A DNA stretch of 64,000 nt from Tenodera sinensis (Eukaryota; Arthropoda; Insecta; Mantodea; Mantidae): positions 72,875,117 to 72,939,116 of the forward strand of contig CM060963.1 in assembly GCA_030765045.1 (NCBI GenBank), written 5' to 3'. This document shows, in pieces, positions 53,441-64,000 of the stretch. Positions within the stretch are counted from its first letter, which is position 1. Each line of letters begins with the position of its first letter. A model generated the notes under the pieces. The model did not search any database, was not told the origin of the DNA, and worked only from the letters and a program-made list of their open reading frames with translations. A program made the position numbers and the translations under genes.

Positions 53441-56400
53441 CTGCAAATTACAGGATTTGGCAATTTTTTCAAGGTCTACATTTGATTTTAATGCACACTC
53501 CCCTAGGTGGGGCTACAGAGATATAAATTCAGCAGGAAGAGTCATAGAAGACCTATTAAACTCATCAACAATGGAATTAATATTTAATCCAAATGATCCA
53601 CCCACTTACCTTCATTATAATGGTTCAGGTACAAATCCTGATCTTCTGATGGTGTCATCTGACATAATTGACAATACAAAAAGAGAAATAATAGAAGACC
53701 TAGGTTCAGGCCACAGAATCACCATAAACTCCATAAGAGGTCTAATAAATAAAAGTAACAAACCAAAAATTAAAACTTCTTGGAATTTTAAAAAAGCAGA
53801 TTGGTCCAGTTTCCAAAATGAGATAGAAGGGAAGTGTAATATACTGTTAGAATCAGAGTTCAAGTCAACAGATGAAATGAATAAAAAAATTTGTGAAATA
53901 TTATTGACAGCAGCCAAAACACATATCCCCAAAGGAAAGTTAAAGAAATATAGCTACTTTTGGTCTCCATCTTTATCTAAGTTAAAACACGAAAGAAATA
54001 TAGAAAGAGTCAAAGCCGAAAGAACCAACTGTCCAGAAGATGTACAAAACTGGAGAAGAAAAGCAGCCATTTTTAAGAAAGAATTAATTACAGCAAAAAG
54101 GGCCAGTTTCACAAATTTTGTAGAACATATGGACTATAGAAAAGATGGAAATAAATTATACAAATTCCTTAATAAAACAAAATTATCAAAAAATACAACT
54201 GAACCATTAAAACATAATAACAAAAGCTTAACTACAGATAGGGAAATAGCAGAATCCCTTAACAAGTTTTATGCTCAGTCACAAAGAATACCCCAAGCGT
54301 ATAAAAAACAAGATAAGACTATCCAAAAAACTATCAGAGAAACTAATAAGCCAAAAGGTATACAAAATGATATTTTTATTCAGGATTTTAATGAAACAGA
54401 ACTGGATTTAGCAATAGAACAATTACAGAACAAAAAATCTCCAGGACCTGACAAGATCCACCCAGAGTTTATTAAACACCTTGGCAGGAAAGGAAAAGAA
54501 ATCCTATTTAAACTATATAACACGTGTTGGAGAATGACTGTACCTTCCGACTGGAAAAAAGTCATTATCATCCCGATTTTAAAGAAAAACAAACCCTCAA
54601 ACAATATTAATAGTTTCAGGCCAATATCTTTGACCAGTGTTATTGCAAAAGTGATGGAAAGAATGGTGGCATCTAGACTTAACTGGTTCCTAGAATATTA
54701 CAACTTAATTAATAGTTCACAGACCGGCTTCAGACAGAATCATAGTACAAGTGAAAATGTACTCCTACTAAGCCAAGACATCAAGGAAGCTTTCAATAGA
54801 AAGGAGGATACCTTGGCAGTATTCATTGATTTTAAATCAGCGTATGACTCAGTCTGGAGAAACAAATTAATTGAGAAGTTGCAATCAATAGGTGTGAAAA
54901 GTAACATGCTTAAATGGATAACTCAGTTTATTTCACAAAGATTTTGTGCCACAAAATATAATACATACATTTCCAAATATAAACAAACACACCGAGGACT
55001 TCCACAAGGTGCTGTTCTGAGCACAACACTGTTTAATATATATATATATAAATGACCTTCCATCAATAATAAAAACTTTAGAAACCAAAATTGCTTTATT
55101 TGCTGACAATGTAGTCATTTGGACTTCAGGCTCTCCAAAAAAAAACCGAATTAATTAAAGACAGAATAGAAACAGCCCTAAACAAAGTACATGAATGGAG
55201 CTCCAAAAACCTCATGACTATCAATGAGGAAAAAACAAATTATGAATTATTTACACTAAAATACAAACCAGTTAATATTAACATAAATTATAATGGTAAA
55301 CCACTCAAAGCAGTTGATGATGCCAAATACTTAGGCATCACCTTCGACAGAAAGCTAAGTTGGAAAAAACATATAACAAACATCTCAGAAAAGGTTGAAA
55401 AGAAACTGCAAATCCTGAAAAGGTTAGCTGGTGCTAAATGGGGCTGCTCAAGGAGAGTCCTTAACACAACATACAAAATGTATGTTAAACCAAACCTCTT
55501 GTACTGTTCTGAAGCTTTAATAATGGCGGCAAATGCTAACATCAATAAACTTGAACAAATACAAAATCAGGCTCTTCGCCTAATCACTGGAGCAGTTAAA
55601 TCCACACCTATTGATGCCATGCTTGCCTTAACACGGACCCCATCAATAACAACAAAAATGGAAGAACAAGCATTGCTCCAACATGAGAAAATGTTACGAC
55701 TGCCAAACTCTAAATGGACAGAAGAGAACCTCCCCCCTTCAATCCTTAAAACTCATAATAGTTTCCTAGAAAAGGTAACACAGATTAAATCCAAATTGAA
55801 CATTCCTAACACTAGAGAAAATCTACTTATGAGAGAAAATCCATTGGAATTATTGCAACCTACCTTCAATTTGGAATTAATAGAGGAAATAAGTAAATCA
55901 GACACACCAAAAGAAATACAAAAACTTCTAGCTCTGGAAACAATCAATACTATGTATCCCACAGAAGAATGGCTGCACATATATACTGATGGATCCTCCA
56001 AGGAAAACCTTACTGGAGCTGGAGTTACGTGTTCACATTTTTCCTTTTATCATTCTGTTGGCAGAGACACAACAAATTATGATGGAGAAATAGAGGCTAT
56101 ATACATTGCTCTCCGACAATTATTAAATCTTCCCTTAAATAAATTTAACAAGGCAGTCATTCTTTCGGATTCTAAAGCTGCAATTCAGGGAATATGTTCA
56201 AATACTACAAAGAAGTCAACAAAAATTAGAGAATGCTACAAAATGTTAAGACAACTCCAAAAAGTTAATAAGACTGTTCAGCTCCAATGGATTCCAGCAC
56301 AATGTGGAGTCATGGGGAATGAAGCTGCAGACTCACTTGCAAAGAAAGGCACAACAATAAAACAAAAGTCTAAATTCAATTTCTCATATTCCTCAATAAA

Positions 56401-56775
56401 ACGCTTGATCGTTAAAAATTTTTCTCATTCATACCTACAAGAAATAGAAACAAATGCCAAAGATAAAAAATGGATTACACTACTTTCTAACCCAGATATA
56501 ATCCCCCAGAGACCACGGAAAACAGCGGTTGCAGCCTTCCGACTATTGACAAATCACGACTGCTTAGCAAGTCATCTCTACAGAATAGGTATCTCAGCCT
56601 CACCAATATGTGTCCTGTGTAACGATCCAGCAGAAATGAATGAAGACCACTTGAAGACCTGTGAAGCATTAAGATCCGAAGAAACTACAGTTCAAAAGTA
56701 TTGGAAAGCACGAATGCTAATGGCTTCATTGCCAGATGCAAGGCACTAGAAAACAACAACAACAACAACAACATT
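53440..56775 (+). mobile_element. LINE (endonuclease, RT, RNase H), 5'-truncated
   Basis: It starts within the endonuclease domain (DFNAHSPRWGY near 53485) and ends with an (AAC)n tail at 56750-56775. Domain order EN, RT, RNase H, CCHC-type end places it with RNase H-bearing clades of the I/Jockey group. A 155-base truncated sibling lies at 51962-52115. The ORF1 and the endonuclease N-terminus are missing. Confidence 0.88.
53470..56749 (+). pseudogene. LINE ORF2 with frameshift and FADN active site
   Basis: Frame one runs to 55055: endonuclease end (DFNAHSPRWGY), then RT with KSPGPDKIHPEF, NSFRPISLTSVIAKVMER, FIDFKSAYDSVW and GLPQGAVLS. A TA repeat at 55038-55051 shifts the frame. Next comes ALFADNVVIW in the active-site position where FADD is expected (second Asp to Asn). 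Frame two (55214-56749) has RNase H: HIYTDGSSKE, YDGEIEAIYIAL, LSDSKAAIQGI, then WIPAQCGVMGNEAADSLAKK, where the usual His is Gln. The end has a zinc-finger-like CVLCNDP...H...C. It cannot be active. Confidence 0.88.
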
Positions 56776-56818
56776 TGATAAAACCATTAGACCAGTTAAT
56801 AGACCAGTTATTAGAAAG

Positions 56819-57736
56819 AAAAATCTGATGTGTTGCACTCACATGACTTTCTTTACTCTTGTACTAGCCATTCTTACAAACCCTTATTGTTATATCTTTG
56901 CATTGGTAGAGATAAACTTTTGCAAAAATTAACTTATTGCTTATTTCCTTGTAGGTGCTAGGGGAATATAGGAATACAGTAGGCTTCGAGCGATAGTCAA
57001 ATCTTTTAAAGCTTTCAAATTCCGTTCTCTATGCACAGCTAACATGTAAAAACATGAATAACGGTGTTCCATTTGATGAAAGTTTGTTTTCAAAAACTCG
57101 CACAAATAACAAGGAATATCTCAAAAATGGTTCACTCTATTAACAAATTTATTTGGATGTAAATTGTATGTTTTAGCAAAATCTACACTTTTTGTAGAGT
57201 AAGATTTGGTCTATCTCTTACGGTTTACCAGTTATGCAAAAGTAATCCAGAGTAAACACAACTACATGGGCTACAGCCAGAAAATTCAAAATACACATTT
57301 CATTTTCATAAAAATATCTTAAACATATGGCATTTTAATAAAAATCATTAGAGCCATTTTCGAGAAAATAAAAATTTTTGAAAAATGTTTCATGTAAGGG
57401 TTGTTTAGGGTAGATAAATTTTCTTTAAAATCTTTGTGTTGCATCCTTAAAAGATGTTAAACATAGATGCCAACTTTGGTTTTTAACTGACTTTTCGTTT
57501 TTGAGCTATGCTGCTCGCAGACTGAGACACGCACATGCACACAGACACACACACGCATGGACGTATTCACACATGCACACACACACACACACAAACCTTT
57601 TTCTACAAATGCTTTTTTTTTTTTTTTTTTTTTTTTGATTCAGGGAGCCTTGAAATATATATTTCCGGTGAAATCTCGACATTGAGTTTTTGGGTGGAAT
57701 ACAATACTTCTACTTACTATACGAAGTAGAGAAAGT
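56819..57736 (-). repeat. TIR repeat family, copy C
   Basis: Inverted relative to copy A, from GACTTTCTTTACTC at 56844 to AGTAGAGAAAGTAAAA at 57726. It contains CA and T runs (57535-57640). Confidence 0.75.
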
Positions 57737-58236
57737 AAAAAAGGACTTAAATTTATTAAAAGGTTGTGGTATACCTATATGTTTGGCAGGGGATGGGCAG
57801 TATGACTTCCCAGTATTTTCAGCCAAATGTTCAGTCTATTCTATCATAAATTTAAATTCTCTCAAAATTATTGATTTTGAACTAGTTGAAAGGCAATTTG
57901 GTAAAGGCTGCTTGCAACAACATAACAACTAGGCTTGTGAAATAGGAAATGCATAGAATTGAAATTTTTCTTACCAACAGGCATAAAGGTATAAGATATA
58001 TGTTAAAAACTCAGTACACAAAACATGAATTTGACGTATGGCATTTTTCTAAAAGTCTAATGAAGAAAAAATGAAAATGGTAGAAAAACAATGCATAGAG
58101 TTGATGATATGGAAGGTCACTACAAAATAACCACTTATGGTGAGCTGCACTAAACTGTAGCGAGAACAATGCCACATCAATTGAAAAATTTACATCCGTT
58201 CTTCCTCGTATAAAAATGAACATAAATGGCTAGAAC

Positions 58237-58560
58237 ATGATGAATGGAAGCCATGTGGACATGATAAATTGTTGGAAGAAGACAAAAATAAATAAATTAC
58301 AGATTGAAGGTGAATCAAATGCCTATCATGCTCTGAAGAAAATTATTTTGGTTAGCAGCTTCTTGAAAGATTTGGCTCAGATTCGACATTCTATACATAC
58401 TGGAAGTTTGGAGAGATATCACAGATATGCTCCACAACAAATACATTTTTCATATAATGGCCATCAACTTACACCAATGCACAGAATCAGCATGGTGTTT
58501 GGTGTTCACACTAACTACGTTGGAATTGCTATCAGAATGGTTTAAATCTTCAAAATCATA
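58237..58560 (+). pseudogene. fragment of a transposon-associated protein family
   Basis: The frame 58237-58545 includes SLERYHRYAPQQIHFSYNGH and HRISMVFGVHTNYVG. A pattern of EKFHS..L.Y.PK..HF.Y followed by a short helix and HN is, to my recollection, common in large invertebrate proteins linked with THAP-type transposons. No start, no complete domain. Low confidence. Confidence 0.3.
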
Positions 58561-60208
58561 TCTTTCAGGTTCAAACTGATGAGTGTTGACGGATACTACA
58601 TTCATTCATTTTTAAAGCAGATGTTGGACTGTTGTTTATCACTTATTTGGTATTAATGCAAGAGCCTTGTTTGTCATTTAAAACATCATGTCTTGCCTGA
58701 GTTCAGTGCAATAACTGATGTTGCAAGTAATGACAACTGCGAGTAACATGACAACCACTCACCTTGGGATGGTAAAACTGCCTGTGTTGCTATTGATTCT
58801 TATAACAAACTGATGAGGCAAGTGAAATATTCATTTTTGTATTTCATTCCCCTTTATGCATGAAAGACATTTAATTTTGCTGAGAGACCTTTATCAGGCT
58901 TGAGGTTATTTTACATTCATAAATCTACAAAATGGGACCACTGGTGCTACTTCCCTTCCAGTGGAAGCCATGCTAAGAATTTTTACATCTGAAAAAAACT
59001 AGAGGCCACCATGTTACCTCTAGCTAGACCATGGAGAATGATGGGCCACAGGCAGGCTGACTGAGGCACAGAGAGATTTCTATACTTCCAAGCTTGATGA
59101 TCTGGTCACACTGGTGAGCTGCTCAGAGAAGGCTTCCCTCTAATGGAACTGGGAGAAACAACCCAACTGAGGCAGCTCAGAGAAGGTTGCCATCTGGCAG
59201 GGCCAAGAGCTACTTACCAACAAGCAAGCATCTGTGCCAACTGTCCTACACAAACTGACACTGCACACCCCTAAGCCCACCTAAACATGAAAAGCGAAGT
59301 GCTACAATAGGAAATGAGAGAAAGAAAATTTGTGGCAGAAGAGAAACCATCTCAGCATTCACCTTGCCAACAGGGTATACCACAAAAAAACCCATTGTCA
59401 GAGAGGCTGTCCTTAGGAATTGAATCCAAGACCTTTGAGTGCAAACCTTGCATATAACCATGGTGCAATCTTGCTCAGTCTCAAGTGTGTAAGCAGTGGT
59501 GGTTCATGCAAAAGTGTACCAACATACTACAATATTAATTTTTTTCAACATGCGAGTATATTCGGAAGTTTACAACATACAATCTGGCAGCTCATTTTGG
59601 ATGGATTTTGAAATCCCCTTAAAAGCTTGATCACCTGCTACATGCTATTTCACTGCACTATCTATATCAGAAGTTAAACTGTCAAAAATAAAAAGACACC
59701 TGGATATTTCCATGTTTCTGTTTTGTCATACCCACTCAAAGACAGCTCAAAAGCACCACAAAATTTGATACAATCAATAATTCTAGAGTAAAAGTTTTTT
59801 CCCTCTAACTGGTGATTGTGTTTCACTATCTCACTATGATAGGCATGACTTAATGGTTTTAATATTGTTGTGACATTAGCATTACCTAATGCACCTAGTT
59901 CAAGTGAGCTGTTTATACGCTTATAATTTACACTATGTTTCTTTATTAATGCAATGCCCTTTTATCCCACACATTATTGTTTCCAAATAATTACATGGAA
60001 AGGAAAAAAGGAGTATACCATGCATCACACCTGCAGATCCCTCTGTTTTCATACATTTTTTGTACTAAATTTCCTTGCATACTCATTTAAATTTAGGGTA
60101 GTTCTACCTGCCTCGTTTTATACTCCAAAAATCTGCTTGAAAATCACCCCTTTAATAGATCATCTACCAAATTTGCCATGTTCCATGCACAATACAATAT
60201 GCAGACTT
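58561..60208. other. no clear gene; possible SINE relic
   Basis: Near 59395-59480 the minus strand shows a B-box-like GGATTCAATTCC... and an A-box-like region, hinting at an old tRNA-derived SINE. Otherwise nothing recognised. Confidence 0.35.
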
Positions 60209-61252
60209 TAAAAGAAATCTGATGTGTTGCACTCACAGGACTTTCTCTACACTTGTATTAACTATTCTTATAAACACTTATTCCTTTATCTACTTCATGT
60301 TAGTTGAGATAAACTTTTGCAGAAATTATCTTATTGCTAATTTTTTTGTAAGTGCAAGGGGAATATGTGGATAGGTACAGTAAGATTTCAGTAATATGCA
60401 AATCTTTTAAAGCTGGTAGCTATATGAAGGTTTTGAAATTCTGTTCTCTTTGCATGGCCAAGAGATAAAAAAGTGAATAATGACCTTCCATTTGTGAAAA
60501 GCTAAAGTATTGTAAAACCCACCCAAATAAGGAATATCTCCAAAATGGTTCACTTCACAAAATGAAAAAATAAAAAGGAAATGCATTTGGACATAACTTG
60601 TGTATTTTAATGAGATCTACATATTTTGTGTGGTAAAATTTGGTTTATGTCTTATGGTTTACTGGTTATGCAAAAGTCATCATGAGTAAACAGGACTATA
60701 TGAGCTATAGCCAGAAAATTCAAAATATACATCTCATTTACCATAAAAGTACCTTAAACAATGGCTTTTTAATCAAAATCATTAGAGCCATTTTTCAGAT
60801 CAAAATTTTTGAAAAACTTTCCATTCAAAGGATAGTTTAGGGTGGAAGAATTTTCTTTACAATCTTTGTGTCACATTCTTGAAAGATATGCTGTTATGCT
60901 GTTCACAGATACACAGACACACACAAATACGCACATACACACGCACACACGTGCGCACGCATGCACACACATACACACAGACACATATACAGACACACAT
61001 GCACACACACACACACACACAAACACACAGAGAGACACACAGCCACACACACCTTCCCCATCACACCTCCCACACCTACACCCCACACACATCCCTCCCC
61101 TCACACCCCCACCCCCACCCTACTCCCATATCCACAGAGGACATTTGTCTAAAAATGCTTTTTTTTTATATATTTCCAGTGAAATCTCAACATAAGAATA
61201 TTAGACCAAATATAATACTTCCCCTACTAAGTATATGTAATAGAGAAAGTAA
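60209..61252 (-). repeat. TIR repeat family, copy D
   Basis: Inverted copy with GACTTTCTCTACAC at 60239 and the terminal AGAGAAAGTAAAA at 61240. A CA-rich microsatellite (60905-61125) expands it. Confidence 0.75.
60905..61125 (+). repeat. CA-rich microsatellite
   Basis: CACA and ACACAC repeats grade into a C-rich tract. The peptides encoded in all frames are low complexity and not considered genes. Confidence 0.95.
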
Positions 61253-61717
61253 AATAAGATTGCTGGATATCATACCAGCCTAAAACCAATGCGGGAATTT
61301 CACAGTGATGTACCTTCTGTCACAGTGAGATCACAGGATCTGAAAACTGTCCAGCACTTGATATCATACTTTCTAGCTGATATCAGTTTTGTGTTATTCT
61401 GAAAAGAGCACTACAAAATATATTTTAGTCTATTTTGTTTCTACAACAGTTCACACTTAAGAGAATGGGTTTAACATTAGTGTACTTTTTACATTGTGCT
61501 GTATCACATTAGCATATGATTATCGGCCATCTGTGTGTGTAAGTTTGTCTTGTTTTCCCAGAAACCACTTGGAAATGGGTAAGATATCTTTTTGGAAATG
61601 TGTTCATTGTTGATTTCTTTATTGTGGGTTTATATGTGTATTACTCTTTCACAGGGCAGTGATCTATTCCAGGCTTCAACTTCAAGTAATATTAATATTA
61701 CAGCTTCTCAGGTAAAA

Positions 61718-61953
61718 AAATTAAAATAAAATTATTTTGTTGTTTAACGACGCTGTCAATTGCCAGGATCACACCAGCGTCGCCGGTGTGCCGGAATTTT
61801 GTCCCGCAGGAGTTCTTTTACATGACAGTAAATCTACTGACATGGAGCTGTCGTTTTTAAGCACACTTAAAAACCATCGACCTGGGCCGGGTTTGAACCC
61901 GTGACCTTGGGATCAGTAGGCCAGCGTCTAACCAACTGAGCCACCCAGACCGA
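61718..61953 (-). repeat. full-length tRNA-derived SINE with 14-bp target duplication
   Basis: CTTCTCAGGTAAAA flanks it (61704-61717, 61954-61967). On the minus strand the tRNA-like head has A box TGGCTCAGTTGGTTAGACG and B box GGGTTCAAACCC, and the 3' end is AT-rich (CGTTAAACAACAAAATAAT). The head retains a recognisable cloverleaf. The copy at 41770-41968 is a truncated sibling. Confidence 0.9.
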
Positions 61954-61967
61954 CTTCTCAGGTAAAA

Positions 61968-64000
61968 GCAACAACATTGGAAATGGCATGTGTTAGTGAA
62001 GATAGTGAAAGTAAGTGCATTACATTAATTGGGGGATGTGTGGATAAAACTAGATTTGAAAAATGAAAAACAAACGCCCCTGACTTTCTCAGTTTTATGA
62101 GTTATATGCTGGTACTGCTCAGAAATACAAAATCATGGTTCTCTTATATTGCTGCTGCTATGTTTTATGTACATATATTTCACACTAATGCTACTATAAC
62201 CAGTATTACCAATATTGACATAAATACAACACAAACTTAAGTTTTCCCCCTTGTCAGAAAGTCTGATTCAAACACTGGTTTACACAAAGTAGGGTCTCTT
62301 GGAATGATCATGATAGGACACAAGTTTACCATTACTAATATCAGTGTTATTTTTATAAAATCTAAGGAATTTCACTTTAAATGAATTTCATGTGAAATTT
62401 CCTTGTATGCTGCCTACTCTCATGGTTGAGGATATGAAATTAAGATCATAAACCTTTGTTAACAATCTTTTATCTTTTGACATTCGTATATTCTCAATTT
62501 TATGTACATGTTATATTTATATAATTACATACTTTATTATGTATATACCTTGAAGTATGTTATGTACTACATACATAATGTTATATGAAATACACAAAGG
62601 GACTATACATAAGTATATAGCACATCTGAATCTGGGCATGGTTTCCACTCACATAAAGCAATGGTTTCATACATATAATACATAGCAATGTTTATTAGTT
62701 TTGTTAGTTCTGTTATAAAATGAGTCCTTTTTACACATCTTCTCAGGTCAGCATTTTAAGTATGTCTCTTCTTGAACCATAACACACACACATAGTTTTA
62801 AACACTGCAATGGAGATGAAGAAGTAACACTTTCACAGGAGAGTGTTCAATTTCTTATTTCTTCTTTAAGTTTATTATTGGATTTTGGTTATTTAATAAA
62901 AACTGTATAAAATATGACTTTATAAAAACATAAAATATGTCAACATACAAGGAAAAATATATTTATTAATGCTTGTTTTGAAATAAAGCATTCCTATGGA
63001 CCAAATACCAGTAAATCAAGCACCTACATATGTCTGACAATTGTTTGCATCTGAAAATGTAGATGCAAAAGAACAAAACATACTTTAATATCATGGGGAT
63101 ATTTATTCCATTTTTAGAGGCTGTTCAGAGGAATATAAAATAGAGCTTTCTTTATGCCTCTAATAGCTGGATTTCATGACTATATCATTAACTAACTGCA
63201 CAATGCAGTAATTCTTAAAATGTATAGTAATTAGAAGAGATGCTCTGTTAATTAACTTTCCCAAAACATAAGTCTTATATGATTTACTTAGAATTCATTA
63301 TATTTGCTCTCTTTTAAGATATTATTTAACTGAAGCTAGGCTGTAAAATAGAAATGAAAACTGAAGCATTTGTTAGAATAAGAGAGATGTAACACAGAAC
63401 TGCATCAATTGTGATGTTAATACCACTTGCCCAATTGTGCAATAACTTTTTTAGAAGATATTAGAATGCTGTTTGGAACATAACAGAGACAATGGACTAT
63501 CATTCAGCCTATTACTCTATAATTTCTCATAATAATAATGTTTTACATTTTCTTATTAGAAACTTGCTAAATCCACACCTTTCACTTACCTTTTTAACAT
63601 CTTAGAGAAATGGCAACGTTTAAAATAGATTAGTCACCATGAAAGATATGCTGCAATTGTACTTATCATTTCTAAACAGGATGGGTACAAATATCTTCTG
63701 TAGAACAACTTGCTTTTATTCTATAAATTTGTTCTTATCCGAGTGGGTGGAATTGTGGTGTTCAACCATCCTGTATTTGGTAGGATTGTATTGTGCAGTA
63801 ATTCTAATTTATTACTGTAAGATTTCATTACAAAAAATATGATCTGAAGCTTTCCTGGCGACGAACATATTCAAGATGCTCTTGGGCTTCGAGCCAGGTG
63901 TAGTGATGAATAGCCATTGTCGTTTAATTACAATTTAAATTATGTGACTGCATTCATTATCATCATTAAAAGTTAAATGACTTCAACACTATTGATTGTG
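61968..64000. other. no recognised feature
   Basis: AT-rich sequence without a frame, repeat or RNA gene that I can support. If CSTF2 extends upstream this may be intron or promoter-distal DNA. Confidence 0.5.

Noticed and set aside
60842..61283. His/Thr-rich frames near 61 kb
   Set aside because: They are produced by the CA-rich tract inside TIR repeat copy D.

Overview
This is eukaryotic, AT-rich, intron-sized DNA, almost certainly from an insect with a large, transposon-rich genome. Evidence: four spliced exons of a conserved polyadenylation factor separated by introns of about 1.8 to 10.8 kb; arthropod-type mariner, Gypsy, Penelope-like, Tigger and hAT elements; tRNA-derived SINEs. No bacterial-style operon is present. 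I cannot fix the insect order from the sequence; a hemimetabolous insect is a guess.

The only host gene I can defend is CSTF2 (CstF-64), on the minus strand. Its exons run right to left: end of RRM part 1 (32264-32342), RRM part 2 (21388-21554), hinge (19192-19403), and a very large exon with a proline/arginine/aspartate repeat tract (8176-9581). Splice sites and reading phases agree across all three introns. The first exon and the C-terminal domain exon were not found and probably lie outside the window or are too short to recognise.

The introns are layered with mobile DNA. From left to right: a broken hAT transposon (1-2541); a TIR repeat (5111-5966) with relatives near 32.5, 36.7, 56.8 and 60.2 kb; a double tRNA-core SINE with 12-bp target duplications (6368-6866); fold-back repeats (10.1-10.7 kb); an internally deleted Gypsy-type LTR element (10976-16983) whose 3' LTR carries a 1.3-kb mariner; a decayed Penelope-like element (17.7-18.9 kb); a nearly intact, young Gypsy-type element of the same family (23088-31374, minus strand, sense with CSTF2) with 555-bp LTRs and a CTAT target duplication; a second mariner nested in a LINE remnant (34.4-36.3 kb); a deleted Tigger (38.5-39.3 kb) and small MITEs; a Penelope-like element with GIY-YIG endonuclease, 13-bp target duplications and a hammerhead-like motif (43536-45525); a deleted pogo/Tigger element (46761-47692); a satellite-like array (48.6-51.95 kb); a 3.3-kb LINE with endonuclease, RT and RNase H (53.4-56.8 kb); and SINEs to the right end. 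From 62 to 64 kb I see no recognisable feature.

I did not find a clearly new gene system. The most informative observations are the dated nesting events (an empty mariner site is preserved in the partner LTR), the young Gypsy element inside a polyadenylation-factor intron, active-site lesions in two retroelements (a stop in the YVDD box, FADD changed to FADN), the ten-residue repeat in CSTF2 where vertebrates have MEAR(A/G) repeats, the double SINE with an inverted arm, and heads fused to LINE tails.
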